From JACKII01 sp963807085 (GTDB lineage: Bacteria; Pseudomonadota; Alphaproteobacteria; Bin95), in NCBI GenBank assembly GCA_963807085.1, contig CAWEBB010000008.1:1-64000 (forward strand): 64,000 nt of DNA, written 5' to 3'. The notes beneath the pieces were generated by a model that worked only from the letters and a program-made list of their open reading frames with translations, made no database searches and had not been told where the DNA came from. Shown piece by piece: positions 10,007 to 19,987 of the stretch. Position 1 is the stretch's first letter; each line of letters begins with the position of its first letter. The translations under genes and the position numbers were made by a program.

Positions 10007-11023
10007 ATGGCCGCGGCCAGAAAAATAATCCTTCACAGCGTGGCGGCGCTGCTGGTGATCGGCATCGTGCTGACCGGCGGCTGGGCCGCGTATATGTGGT
10101 ATATCTACAGCTACGATTCCGGCCTGACAAAGCCGGTCAAGGACGAGGCTTATAAGACCGCCCAGACGGTGCAGGTCATGCCATTGCGGGATGGCCTCTA
10201 TATGCTGCAGGGCGATGGCGGCAATGTCACGGCGCTGGCGGGGGACGACCAAGTCCTGATCGTCGATACGGACGAGGCCTGGATGGCGCGCAGGATCGAG
10301 GCGGCGCTGCAGACCCTGTCTGACCAGCCGGTGCGCTATGTTATCGACACGCACCATCACGGCGACCACCGCGGCGGCAACGGTTATTTCCGCCGGAAAG
10401 GCGCCGAGATTATCGCGCAGACCAACGCCGCGGCCAACATCAAGGTTGACGATTACGCCAAAGCAGGGCCGGAAGAGTTCCCGACGCTGACGTTCGACAG
10501 TGAGTATACCCTGACTTCCAATGGCGAAACCGTGCATCTGACCCATTTCCCGAACGCCCATACGGACGGTGATATCGTCGTCTATTTCGAAAACGCGAAC
10601 GTGTTGGCCACCGGCGACCTGTTCTCCTTTGGCAGCTATCCTTTCATCAGCGCGGGTACGCATGGCACGATCGATGGCCATCTGGCGGCCCAGCGTCACA
10701 TGCTCTCCATGATCGACGACGACACGCTGATCGTACCCGGACACGGGGCACTCGCCCGCAAAGCGGACCTGCAAGAGACTAACGAGCGGCTCACCGCGAT
10801 CCGCGACTATGTTGCGACGCTCAAAAGTTTGGGCGTCTCCCGCAGTCTCGCCCGGGCGTTTTATCCGACCTTTGCCTGGCGCACGGATTGGCGCGACGCC
10901 TATGTCACGGACAAACACTTTCTGGCGCTGGTCTATAATACCCTGCCCGACGGAGATTTAGACCAAAGCCGTATGGCAGATGCCGAGGCGGCGCCGGAGA
11001 ATACGGTCGAAACGCCGCGATAA
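10007..11023 (+). CDS. Membrane-anchored metallo-beta-lactamase-fold hydrolase
   Basis: A 338-residue MBL-fold enzyme. A single hydrophobic helix (about 7-33) after a short basic N-terminus suggests an inner-membrane anchor with the domain outside the cytoplasm. The full dinuclear metal set is visible: His116, His118, Asp120 and His121 in THHHGDHRGG, His185 in NAHTDGD, Asp204 in ATGDLF and His246 in VPGHG. This resembles the SoxH/class B beta-lactamase-like group (cyclase and hydrolase mix), not a proven lactamase. The in-frame ATG at 9947 would add 20 residues; I prefer the ATG just before the anchor. Monocistronic. Confidence 0.86.
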   Translation: MAAARKIILHSVAALLVIGIVLTGGWAAYMWYIYSYDSGLTKPVKDEAYKTAQTVQVMPLRDGLYMLQGDGGNVTALAGDDQVLIVDTDEAWMARRIEAALQTLSDQPVRYVIDTHHHGDHRGGNGYFRRKGAEIIAQTNAAANIKVDDYAKAGPEEFPTLTFDSEYTLTSNGETVHLTHFPNAHTDGDIVVYFENANVLATGDLFSFGSYPFISAGTHGTIDGHLAAQRHMLSMIDDDTLIVPGHGALARKADLQETNERLTAIRDYVATLKSLGVSRSLARAFYPTFAWRTDWRDAYVTDKHFLALVYNTLPDGDLDQSRMADAEAAPENTVETPR

Positions 11024-11221
11024 ACGCTCCGGCGTGGACAGCCGCCGCCCTGATCTTGCCGTGACCATCGCCTGCGTGATGTCGGGGCAATCGTCAACAT
11101 CCGGTCTCACGCCTTTCATGCACCCTCCGATCTACATAACCTTTATCCGTGGCCATTGTTGTCGCGCCGCGGGTCGTTCAAACTCGCCCGATACAAAACC
11201 AATGTTTTCGGAGGAAACGCC

Positions 11222-12163
11222 ATGCGCATCGGATTTATCGGCCTCGGCACTATGGGCGGCCATTTCGCCACCAACATTCAAAAAGCGGGCCATGAGTTGG
11301 TGGTGAGTGACATCAGCCGCCAACACGCCCGCAAACACCTGGATGCGGGCGCGGCCTGGGCCGAGACACCGCGAGAGGTGGCGGAGCAGACCGACATAGT
11401 GCTCGCCTCCCTGCCCGGCCCGCCGGAGGTAAGCGCCGTTGCGGGCGATCCCGAAAGCGGCCTGATCGCAGGGTTGAAGCCTGGTCAGGCATTCTTCGAT
11501 CTCGCCACGAACGCGCCGACCCTTGTGCGCCAATTGTATGCGCAATTCGCCGAAAAGGGGGCTCACTATCTGGACGCGCCGGTAAGCGGCGGCCCCGCCG
11601 GCGCGGAAAGCGGCAAGCTGGCGGTCTGGGTCGGCGGCGACAAGGCCGCCTTCGAGGCGAACCGCGCGGCCCTTGACGCCATCGGCGACCAAGTGCGCTA
11701 CGTCGGCGAGATCGGCGCGGGATCCATCGCCAAGCTGGTCCACAACGCGACCGGCTACGCCATCCAGACGGCCATGGCCGAGATGTTTTCCGTCGGCGTG
11801 AAGGCCGGCCTGGACGCGACGGCACTGTGGGAGGCCGTGCGCCAGGGTGCGCTCGGCCGGGCCCGTCCGTTCGACCGGCTGACCCGGCAATTCCTGATCG
11901 ACCGGTACGAACCGCCGGATTTCGCCCTGCGCCTGGCGCACAAGGACGTGACGCTGGCCGCCGAACTGGGCCGCGACATGGGCGTGCCCATGCGCCTTAT
12001 CAACATGGTGCACGCAGAGATGACCGAGGCGCTGGAGGCCCGCGGCTGGGGCCATCTCGACAGCCGCTCGCCCATGCTGCTGCAGTTGGAGCGCGCGGGT
12101 CTCGGCAAGCTAGGCGGCGATCCGGCCTATCTGAAAAAGATCATGGATGAGGACAAGGGATAG
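11222..12163 (+). CDS. NAD(P)-dependent beta-hydroxyacid dehydrogenase (3-hydroxyisobutyrate dehydrogenase family)
   Basis: A 313-residue cytoplasmic oxidoreductase. The Rossmann motif GFIGLGTMG is at 4-12, the substrate-binding signature DAPVSGGPAGAESGKLAVW at 118-136 and the catalytic Lys171 in GAGSIAKLVHN. The start is fixed by GGAGGAAA just upstream of ATG 11222. Family members oxidise 3-hydroxyisobutyrate, 2-hydroxy-3-oxopropionate or related acids; this sequence alone does not tell which. About 200 bases of apparently non-coding DNA precede it, enough for its own promoter. Confidence 0.91.
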   Translation: MRIGFIGLGTMGGHFATNIQKAGHELVVSDISRQHARKHLDAGAAWAETPREVAEQTDIVLASLPGPPEVSAVAGDPESGLIAGLKPGQAFFDLATNAPTLVRQLYAQFAEKGAHYLDAPVSGGPAGAESGKLAVWVGGDKAAFEANRAALDAIGDQVRYVGEIGAGSIAKLVHNATGYAIQTAMAEMFSVGVKAGLDATALWEAVRQGALGRARPFDRLTRQFLIDRYEPPDFALRLAHKDVTLAAELGRDMGVPMRLINMVHAEMTEALEARGWGHLDSRSPMLLQLERAGLGKLGGDPAYLKKIMDEDKG

Positions 12164-12217
12164 ACCCCGGATAAGCAGGCCACTCGGGAGGTCTCCGGGA
12201 CGGCAGGGCGGCCTCGT

Positions 12218-13829
12218 CTATTCCTCCGGCCCCCAATAGCCGCGGAAGATGCCGCGGCTCTGGGTGCTTTTCTCGCCGCCGGTGGCCAGGATGCGGGCAT
12301 CCGTGCGGGTGACCCGCAGCTTGCGGCGGCGGAACCAGCGGAACAGGCGCTCCCGCATCTCTGCCAGCACATCCGTACAGGCCGGTTCGTTCGCCAGATC
12401 ATTCTGCTCCGCATAGTCGGCCTGCAGGTCGAACAGTTGCGCCGGGAAATGCTCCCAGAACAGATACTTCCAGCGAGCGGTCCGCACCATATACCCCTTC
12501 GCCTCGGCGGGCGGCACGTCCAGGATCGCGCGGGCGTCTCGCATGGAATAGTCGATCTCCGAAAAAACCTCGTCCTTCCAGTCGGCTTGTGAGCCACTGA
12601 ACAGCAGCGGCTGCAAGGACTGCCCCTCCAGCCAGTGCATGGCGGGCTCGCCGCCCATCGCCTCGACAAAGGTTGGGATCAGGTCTACGCCCTCCACTAG
12701 AGCCGCCAGATGATAGCCGCGGGTCGCATCCGCCTCTGCACGCGGGTCATAGATGATCATGGGGATGCGCACGCTTTCCTCGTGCAGCAGTTCCTTCTCG
12801 CCCAGATAGTGATCGCCCAGATAGTCGCCGTGGTCGCTGGTGAAGACGATCATGGTGTTCTCGAACAGCCCCCGCGCCTCCAAAAACGCCCAGAGCCGCC
12901 CCAGATGGTCGTCAATCTCCTTCACCAGGCCCATATAGGCGGGCAGCACATGCTCCCGCACCTCCGGTCTGGCAAAGGTGGCACTGTCGCCGTGCTGCAT
13001 GAAGGCGGCATGCACCGGGTGCGGGCGCTCGCGCTCGGCATTGCCCTGGTTCAGCGGCAACAGGTGCCGCTTGCCATACATATTATGATAGGGCGCGGGC
13101 GCCACATAGGGCCAGTGCGGCTTGATATAGGAGAGGTGGATGCACCAGGGCTGCCCGCCCAGTTCCTCGATGCAGGCCATCGCGCGGCCGGTCATATAGG
13201 CGGTTTCCGAATGCTCCGCCTTCACGCGGGCGGGCAGATGCGCCCATTGCAGGTGCCAGCCGGACAGCACCTCGCCGTCCGGCCCTTCGGCCGAATTGGC
13301 GAAGTCGTGCCAGGGGTTAGGGCTGTCATAGCCCTGCTCGCGCAGCCATTGATTATAGCGCAGGTTCGGGTCATAGGCCTCATAGGGGTGCAGGCCATCA
13401 TCCCGTTCGAAGGGCTCGAAGCCGCATTCGGAAACCAGGACGCCCAACTCGCCTGTGCGGGTCGATGCCGAGTCGCCGCATGTCTTCCAGGTTCGCGGCC
13501 ATGTGCGTCTTGCCGACCAGCAGCGTGCGCACGCCGAGCGGCCGCAGATGATCGCCGAGGGTCATCTCGTCCACGCGCGGCGGGAAATTGTTGTAGCCGG
13601 AGCCGAGCGTGAAGGGGTAGCGGCCGGTATAGAACGACATGCGCGACGGCCCGCAGATCGGCGCCTGGCAAAAGGCATGGTCGAACACCACGCCCCGCGC
13701 CGCCAGCCGGTCGATATGCGGCGTGACCAAATGCGGATGCCCCATGCAAGAGAGATAATCCCAGCGCAGTTGATCGCACATGATGAACAGCACGTTCTTG
13801 ACCGCGGACTTGGGCTTAACCACGGACAT
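12218..13829 (-). CDS. Type I sulfatase, frameshifted in the N-terminal quarter
   Basis: A formylglycine-dependent sulfatase of the alkaline-phosphatase superfamily. The first piece (from ATG 13829) has the metal-site CDQLRWDYLSCMG and the modification motif CGPSR with Cys59 in ICGPSRMSFYTGRYPF. The second piece carries TSDHGDYLGDHYLGEKELLHEESVR with the remaining metal ligands. The frame changes near 13459-13461; removing one G from a GGG run joins RRLGID to RTGELGVLVSECGFEP exactly as in homologues. Total length is about 536 residues. No signal peptide is visible, so the enzyme would be cytoplasmic and would act on an imported sulfate ester. Confidence 0.87.
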
Positions 13830-13885
13830 GCGGCGACCTCCCGATGCTAGCCACTTGACTTCTGCAGATTGGCCAGCGCATCGGT

Positions 13886-16336
13886 TTAAAGCTCCAACGC
13901 CGCTTGCCGGTTGCCCATGGCGTCCGCGATCAGCGTGTCTGCGTCTTCAAACACCGCCTCAGCCAAAAGCTGGTCGATGGCGGCGCCATCATAGACGGAC
14001 TCCCGGCCGACTTCGAGCAATACCGGCACGGCCAGCGGCGAGACCCGATCCAGCCGGCGATGGGTGATCCTGCCTCTGATCCTGCCGAGCAACTCGCCCA
14101 GCCGGCCGATATCGGTCAGGCCCCGGGCGGCATCGTGCCGGGTGGCGCGCAGCAGCAGGTGATCAGGCTCGTGCCGGCGCAGCACGTCGTAAATCAGATC
14201 AGAGTTGAAGGTCACCTGCTTGCGCGTCTTAAGTTCGCCCGGGTGGCGGCGCTCGATCAGGCCTGCGATGACGGCGACGTTGCGGAAGGTGCGCTTCAGC
14301 AGGCTGGATTCGGCCATCCACTCCTCCAGATCGTCGCCCAGCATGTCTTCGGCGAACAGGTCTTCCAGGGCGCGCGCCTCCTGCAACGACCAGACCGCAA
14401 TCACATAGTCCGTGGCGACGAAGCCCAGCGGCCCGAGGCCCGCCCGCTGCATCCGCCGGGTCAGCAACATTCCGAGCGTCTGGTGCGCGTTGCGGCCTTC
14501 GAAGCAATAGGCGACCATGTAATATTTGCCGCCGCGCGGGAAGGTCTCGACCAGCAAGCCTTTCTTCGCCGGCATGACCGAGCGCCAGCGCTGGATGCGG
14601 AGCCACTCAAGTACGTCGGCGGGCATGTCTCGCCATTGCTGCGGGTCCGCCAGGATCGCCCGCACGCCGTCCGCCAGATGGGTGGAGAGCGGCAGACGGC
14701 CGCCGCCATAGGCGGGCACCTTGGGCGCTTCCCCGGTGGCGCGGCGGGTAGCAACCATCATCTCGCGCACGCCCAGGAACTCCAGCACCTGGCCCGCGAA
14801 CATGAAGGTGTCGCCGGGCGTCAGCCCCTGGACGAACATCTCCTCGATCTGCCCCACCACGCGGCCGCCGACACGTACCTTCAGCATGGGCAATTCGACG
14901 ATTGTGCCGACATTCATGCGATAGCGCTGGGCGATGCGCTGGTGGGCGATGCCGAGCCGGCCCTTGCCTGCCGGGCGCAGCCGCTTGTAGCGGTCATACT
15001 CGCCGAGCGCGTACCCGCCTGTCGCAACGAAATTCACCACGTCGTCGAAGGTCTCGCGCGTCAGGTCAGCATAGGCGCCGGCGCTGGTCACCTCCGCATA
15101 CAGGTCATCGGGAACGAACGGCCCGCTGCAGGCGGTGCCGACAACGTGCTGGGTCAACACGTCCAGACCACCGGCATGGGGTGGTGCACCATCCAACTGT
15201 CCGGCCTCGATCGCCGCGATTGCCGCCCGGCATTCCAACAGCTCGAACCGGTTGGCGGGCACCAGCACGGCCTTGGATGGCTCGTCCAGCCGGTGATTGG
15301 CCCGCCCGATCCGCTGCAAAAGGCGCGAAACGCCCTTGGGGGCGCCGACCTGCAACACCAGGTCCACGTCGCCCCAGTCGATGCCGAGGTCCAGCGACGA
15401 GGTCGCCACGACGGCCCTCAGGTCGCCGCGGGCCATGGCCGCCTCCACCTTGCGCCGCTGCTCCGGCGCGAGCGAGCCGTGATGCAGGGCGATCGGCAGG
15501 TTCTGCTCGTTCACGTGCCAGAGCGCCTGGAAAATCAGTTCTGCCTGGGCGCGGGTGTTGACGAAGACGATGGCCGTGCGGTGCTCGGCAATCCGGCGAT
15601 AGATCGGTTCGATGGCATAGAGCGCCATGTGGCCGGACCAGGGCATGCGGTCTTCCGGCACCAGGATGCTAATGTCGGGCTTCACGCCTCCCCGGCCGAT
15701 GACAAGGCGGATATCATCTTCTCGCCCGCCAGAGGGCGACAGCCAGCGGGCGATGGCGCCACGGTCGGCCACGGTGGCGGAAAGCCCGATGCGCCGCAGG
15801 CCGGGCGCCAATGCTTGCAAGCGGGCAAGGCCCAGGCTCAACAGGTCGCCGCGCTTGTTGTCGGCAAGTGCATGAATTTCATCGACGACCACGCGTTGCA
15901 GGTTGGCGAACAGGCTTGGCGCGTCCGGCAGGGACAGCAGCACCGCCAGCGACTCCGGGGTCGTCAGCAGGATATGCGGCGGCTCGACCCTTTGCCGGGC
16001 GCGGCGGTTGGCGGGCGTGTCGCCGGTGCGGGACTCGACACGGATGGCGAGCCTCATCCCATCGATGGGCGCCTGCAGGTTGCGCTGCACGTCGACTGCC
16101 AGCGCCTTCAGCGGCGAGACATAAAGCGTGTGCATTCCGGCAAAGTCCTCCTGCCGGGCGAGCGACACCAGCGTCGGCAGAAACCCGGCCAAGGTCTTGC
16201 CGCCCCCGGTCGGCGCGATCAGCAGCGCGCTCTCTCCGGCTTCGGCGGCTTGCAGCAGCGCCAACTGGTGGGGGTGCGGCTGCCAGCCACGCGCCGTAAA
16301 CCAAGTTTCGAAAGGTTCTGGAAAGGTATCTGGCAT
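13886..16336 (-). CDS. Ligase-associated DNA-damage-response DEXH helicase (Lhr-like)
   Basis: A superfamily 2 helicase of 816 residues, the usual size of the ligase-associated Lhr-like group. Walker A is APTGGGKT (41-48) and motif II is DEIH in VVVDEIHALADNKRG. Motif VI lies around LQRIGRANHR, and a long C-terminal region contains the winged helix and DUF-type domain of Lhr cores. In this family the gene usually sits with a metallophosphoesterase (PdeM) and near a DNA ligase and exonuclease. Here it is flanked by a sulfatase and a 93-residue orphan gene, so it has apparently been separated. It probably unwinds DNA:RNA or damaged DNA during repair. Confidence 0.92.
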   Translation of the reverse strand: MPDTFPEPFETWFTARGWQPHPHQLALLQAAEAGESALLIAPTGGGKTLAGFLPTLVSLARQEDFAGMHTLYVSPLKALAVDVQRNLQAPIDGMRLAIRVESRTGDTPANRRARQRVEPPHILLTTPESLAVLLSLPDAPSLFANLQRVVVDEIHALADNKRGDLLSLGLARLQALAPGLRRIGLSATVADRGAIARWLSPSGGREDDIRLVIGRGGVKPDISILVPEDRMPWSGHMALYAIEPIYRRIAEHRTAIVFVNTRAQAELIFQALWHVNEQNLPIALHHGSLAPEQRRKVEAAMARGDLRAVVATSSLDLGIDWGDVDLVLQVGAPKGVSRLLQRIGRANHRLDEPSKAVLVPANRFELLECRAAIAAIEAGQLDGAPPHAGGLDVLTQHVVGTACSGPFVPDDLYAEVTSAGAYADLTRETFDDVVNFVATGGYALGEYDRYKRLRPAGKGRLGIAHQRIAQRYRMNVGTIVELPMLKVRVGGRVVGQIEEMFVQGLTPGDTFMFAGQVLEFLGVREMMVATRRATGEAPKVPAYGGGRLPLSTHLADGVRAILADPQQWRDMPADVLEWLRIQRWRSVMPAKKGLLVETFPRGGKYYMVAYCFEGRNAHQTLGMLLTRRMQRAGLGPLGFVATDYVIAVWSLQEARALEDLFAEDMLGDDLEEWMAESSLLKRTFRNVAVIAGLIERRHPGELKTRKQVTFNSDLIYDVLRRHEPDHLLLRATRHDAARGLTDIGRLGELLGRIRGRITHRRLDRVSPLAVPVLLEVGRESVYDGAAIDQLLAEAVFEDADTLIADAMGNRQAALEL

Positions 16337-16422
16337 AAACACTATGACGAATCGGGAATCCGGTTGAGGATGGTTCGCAACAACATAGTTAATTCACGCC
16401 TTCGCCACAAAAGGGGCTAGCC

Positions 16423-16704
16423 ATGGCGGAAAGTCGATTGGATCCGGAACGTCAAAAGAAAATCGTGTTGGAGCTGTTTCTGGAAGCCTGGGACAAGGCC
16501 ATGCAAGCGGGCGTCGACACGGATCTGTTGTCCGAAGTGATGGTCTATATGGGCATTACCGACCTGGTAGCAGATTGCGGGGAGGACTGGACCGCCGATG
16601 TGTTCGAGGATCTGCCGGAACGCATCCGCGAGGGTGAGTTCACCTTGCCGGAGGAGATGACGGAAAGCCATCTCTATGATTTGCCCAATCCGATCCACGC
16701 CTGA
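16423..16704 (+). CDS. Small acidic protein of unknown function
   Basis: A 93-residue acidic protein, with no signal peptide or membrane segment. The N-terminal half is predicted helical (PERQKKIVLELFLEAWDKAM) and the C-terminal half is rich in Glu and Asp (EDWTADVFEDLPERIREGEF). AAGGGG about ten bases upstream of ATG 16423 supports translation. It diverges from the helicase gene across only 86 bases. I do not recognise the family; codon positions look normally GC-biased, which supports a real gene. Confidence 0.7.
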   Translation: MAESRLDPERQKKIVLELFLEAWDKAMQAGVDTDLLSEVMVYMGITDLVADCGEDWTADVFEDLPERIREGEFTLPEEMTESHLYDLPNPIHA

Positions 16705-16780
16705 CCCCATTCCGCCGGGCGCCGACGGCAGCGAACCTTGGCACGGTTCCATGACGGGCCGCTGCCGAATGGGCGGAAGA

Positions 16781-17959
16781 TCAGTCGCCGGAAGTCAGCT
16801 TCTCAATCTCCGCCTCGGATAGTCCGGCATCGCGCAGTACTTCCGCCGTGTGTTCGCCGAGCGCCGCGGGCAGGCGGTTGATGCCTGCCGGCGTCTTGGA
16901 AAAGCGCACGCCCGGACCGATCAGGGTAATATCGCCCTCGGTCGGGTGCTCGAATCGCTGGAACAGACCCACCGCCTGCAAATGGGGATCGGCGGCCAGA
17001 TCGCCTAATTCGGTTGCCGGGCCGGACGGTATGTCCGCCTGTTGCAGCGCGGCCAGCACGGCCTCGGTTTCCCAGCCGCTCACGCAGTCGGCCACCATTT
17101 CATAAAGTTCGCCGATCTTCTCGCTGCGAACCTTGGCGTCGGTCACGCGCGTATCGCGGGCCATCTCCGGCTTGCCCATCAGTTCGAAGAAGGCGCGCCA
17201 CTGCTTCACGTTATAGGGCAGCACGCAGACATAGCCGTCCTTCGTTGCGTAAGGCCGCCGGTATTCCACCATCGCCCGCTCATAGCCCGCCGGCCCCAGC
17301 GGCGGCTCATAGGTCTGGCCGGCCGCGTGTTCGACCATGTTGAAGCCGACCAGGCTCTCCAGCATCGGCACCTCGACCAGTTGGCCCTCGCCGGTGCGTT
17401 CGCGGGCGAACAGGGCCGCGATGGTAGCATGGGCACAGAACTGCGAGCCGATCTTGTCGCAGATCGAGGCGTTGATGAACTTCGGCACGCCGCTGCGCCC
17501 GCCCTGCATGTGCGCCATGCCGGACATGCCCTGGATGATGTCGTCATAGGCCGGGCGGCGGGCATAGGGCCCCTCCTGGCCAAAGCCCACCAGCGCCACA
17601 TAGATCAGCTTCGGATTGGCCTTGCGGCAATCGTCATAGCCAAGGCCCAGCCGCTCCATTGCGGCGGGCCGCACCGAACTGACCAGCACGTCCGCCGTCT
17701 CCGCCAGTTTCAGCAAGGCGTCGCGAGCCGCGGGTTTTTTCAGGTCCAGCACGACCGAGCGCTTGTTGCGGTTGGCGTTCAGAAAGAACGGTCCCATGCC
17801 CGGATTGCGATAGGGCGCGAGCCCGCGGGTGATATCGCCCTCCGGCGCTTCGATCTTGATGATGTCGGCGCCGTAGTCGCCCAGAATTTGTGTGCCATAG
17901 GGACCGAAGCCCACCGTGGTCATGTCCAAAATCGTAACGCCGTCCAATGGGCCGGGCAT
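16781..17959 (-). CDS. Class III (CaiB/BaiF) CoA transferase
   Basis: A 392-residue family III CoA transferase that moves CoA between carboxylic acids through an aspartyl-CoA anhydride. The N-terminal MPGPLDGVTILDMTTVGFGPYG and LGDYGADIIKIEAPEGD match the CoA-binding half. PYARRPAYDDIIQGMSG contains the candidate catalytic Asp (139 or 140). Length and motif order are normal. It and the neighbouring SDR gene run in the same direction with an 81-base gap, so a catabolic pair is plausible. The acid substrate is unknown. Confidence 0.92.
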   Translation of the reverse strand: MPGPLDGVTILDMTTVGFGPYGTQILGDYGADIIKIEAPEGDITRGLAPYRNPGMGPFFLNANRNKRSVVLDLKKPAARDALLKLAETADVLVSSVRPAAMERLGLGYDDCRKANPKLIYVALVGFGQEGPYARRPAYDDIIQGMSGMAHMQGGRSGVPKFINASICDKIGSQFCAHATIAALFARERTGEGQLVEVPMLESLVGFNMVEHAAGQTYEPPLGPAGYERAMVEYRRPYATKDGYVCVLPYNVKQWRAFFELMGKPEMARDTRVTDAKVRSEKIGELYEMVADCVSGWETEAVLAALQQADIPSGPATELGDLAADPHLQAVGLFQRFEHPTEGDITLIGPGVRFSKTPAGINRLPAALGEHTAEVLRDAGLSEAEIEKLTSGD

Positions 17960-18040
17960 GACAGTCGCTCCTAACCTTCAAAGATGCGCCAATTTACCGG
18001 ATACAGTGCAACCGGGACAAGGATACCCCCCGCGCAGCCG

Positions 18041-18883
18041 CTAATAGCTCGGCTTCGTCACATGCGGCGTCAGCTGCAATTCGTGGGTCCAGACCGTTCG
18101 ATCCTGGGTGTGCAGGTAGTAGAACGCGTTGGCGATCTCCATGGGGTTGATCACCAGATCCGGGTTCTTCTGCGCCCGCTCCATCGCTCGGGTGCCGGGC
18201 GAGTCGATCAAGCCGTCGATCACCACATTCGCCACATGCACGCCATGCTCCGAATATTCCTCGGTCAACACCTGGGCGAGCGTGCGCATCATTACGCGAG
18301 GATAATAGAGCGACTGGCCGGTCTCACGCTTGCGTCCGCGCAGCGCGCTCGAATTGTTGGAGATTAAAAACGAGCCCTTCTCTGCCTTGCGCATGGCGGG
18401 CAGCACTTCCTTTGCCACCAGGAACGGTCCACGGCAGGCCACGTGCTGGGTGCGGTCGAACAGGTCGGTCGGGATATATTCCAGCAGGTCCATGCCTTCC
18501 GGTAGCTCGCGCCCGTCATTGTAGCCTGCATTGTAGATCAGCACGTCCGGATCGCCTGCTTCAGCGCGGATGCGGGCAAAGGCGTTCTGGATCGACTGCT
18601 CGGACGACAGGTCCAATTCGACGGTCATGCCGTCGCCGCCCTGCTCCTTGATCGCCGCCTCCAGTTTGGCGGCGTTCGAGGCCGTGCGCGTCGTGATGAC
18701 GGTGAAGTAGCCTTCCGCGGCAAACTTTTGCGCCAGAGCGCCGCCGACGCCCCAGCGGACGCCGACCGGCAGGTGGTCGTCGCTGACCCCCTGGCCATGG
18801 ATCAAATGGGTCTGGCGGCCATCGGCCTGCCACTTGGAAGTCGCACCGATGACAACGCAAACCGGCTTTTTCCCGCTATTCAT
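18041..18883 (-). CDS. SDR-like Rossmann protein with an insert in the Gly loop and no YxxxK lysine
   Basis: A 280-residue short-chain dehydrogenase-like protein. The dinucleotide loop is split: IGATSKWQADG near residue 12 is followed by about 25 extra residues before GVRWGVGGALAQKFA. Later features fit an SDR: LDLSSEQSI, YNAGYN in place of NNAG, and a Ser pair in SNNSSALRG. At the catalytic position the sequence is SLYYPRVMMRTLAQVL, so neither Tyr is followed four residues later by Lys; an Arg lies seven after the first Tyr. Either another base is used, as in FabI-like Tyr-x6-Lys enzymes, or catalysis differs. It lies upstream of the CoA transferase on the same strand. Confidence 0.82.
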   Translation of the reverse strand: MNSGKKPVCVVIGATSKWQADGRQTHLIHGQGVSDDHLPVGVRWGVGGALAQKFAAEGYFTVITTRTASNAAKLEAAIKEQGGDGMTVELDLSSEQSIQNAFARIRAEAGDPDVLIYNAGYNDGRELPEGMDLLEYIPTDLFDRTQHVACRGPFLVAKEVLPAMRKAEKGSFLISNNSSALRGRKRETGQSLYYPRVMMRTLAQVLTEEYSEHGVHVANVVIDGLIDSPGTRAMERAQKNPDLVINPMEIANAFYYLHTQDRTVWTHELQLTPHVTKPSY

Positions 18884-19017
18884 GACGTTCGATCCCTGAT
18901 GTTGGTCCTGATGTTTGAGAGCAAGCCATCCGGCCCGCGCTTGATTGCAGTCTAGACAGCTTGGTCCGGGCGCGCGATGACTTTGGCAAGATCAACAATC
19001 ACGCCAGGGCCGAACGC

Positions 19018-19987
19018 ATGGAACCCAGAATAGTCTTCGTTACCAACTTTCCTGACGCGGCCATACCCGCACGCGAAATGGCCCCTTCCGGCTTCGAATT
19101 CGTGGTGGCCGCCGCCCGCAGCGCCGAATTCAACCAGGCCATCGCCGGGGCGGAGTATCTGGTCGGGTTTGTGGACGGGCTGGTCGAGGCGGACCTGTTT
19201 CAGCGCGCGCCCAACCTTAGGCTGGTACAGTTGCTGAGCGCCGGCTTCGATCAGGCCGACCTTTCGGCGGCAAAAGCGGCTGGCGTGCCGGTCTGCAACA
19301 ATGGCGGCGCCAATTCGGTCGCTGTGTCGGAACACGCAATCCTGCTGATGCTCGCGGTCTCGCGCCAACTCGTCTACCAGCACAAAAGCGTTTCGGGCGG
19401 CAACTGGCGCGGCAACAGCACGCCCAGGGTGCACGAACTGCGCGGACGGACACTCGGCATTGTCGGGCTCGGCACCATCGGCAAAAAGACGGCGCGCCTG
19501 GCCCAGGCCTTCGGCATGAACGTGGTCTATTATGACATCGCCCGCCTGCCCGAAGACCGGGAGGATGCGCTGAACGTGCGCTTCCGCCTGCTGAAAGAGC
19601 TTTTGCGCGACGCCGATATCGTCAGCCTGCACACGCCGCTCAACGCTTCCACCCGCCATCTGATCGGGGCGGAGGAACTGGCGCTGATGAAGCCGTCCGC
19701 CATCCTCGTGAATACGTCCCGCGGCCCCGTGGTGGACGAGGCGGCGCTGACCCGGGCGCTGACCGACGGCACCATCTGGGCCGCCGGGCTGGATGTGTTC
19801 GACCAGGAGCCGCCGCCCGCCGACAATCCGCTGTTCAGCCTGGACAATGTGGTGCTGACGGCCCACCTCGCCGGGCCGACCTTCGAGAGCAACGCCGCGC
19901 GTGTGCGCAACGCTTTCGACAATGTCGAGCGCGTGTCCCGCGGCGAAGTCTCCGCTCTGGATCGTGCCGGAGCTTACGGAAGAATGA
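19018..19987 (+). CDS. D-2-hydroxyacid dehydrogenase, frameshifted near its C-terminus
   Basis: A cytoplasmic NAD-dependent dehydrogenase of about 322 residues. The coenzyme loop is LGIVGLGTIGKKTARLAQAFG broken into its usual parts, followed by HTPLNASTRHLIG, LVNTSRGPVVDE, the Glu in VFDQEPPP and the catalytic His in LTAHLAG. The frame as given reads straight into the next gene. Removing one base at about 19949 gives the family ending GEAPLWIVPELTEE and a TGA at 19985-19987. That stop overlaps the next ATG as ATGA, so the two genes would be translationally coupled. Start ATG 19018 is preferred over an upstream TTG. Confidence 0.86.

Noticed and set aside
9755..10918. 387-codon minus-strand frame opposite the metallo-hydrolase
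   Set aside because: Antisense shadow; all metal-ligand motifs are on the plus strand.
13904..16420. 838-codon plus-strand frame opposite the helicase
   Set aside because: As long as the helicase, but made of His, Gln, Gly and Arg runs typical of the reverse strand; the helicase motifs on the minus strand are decisive.
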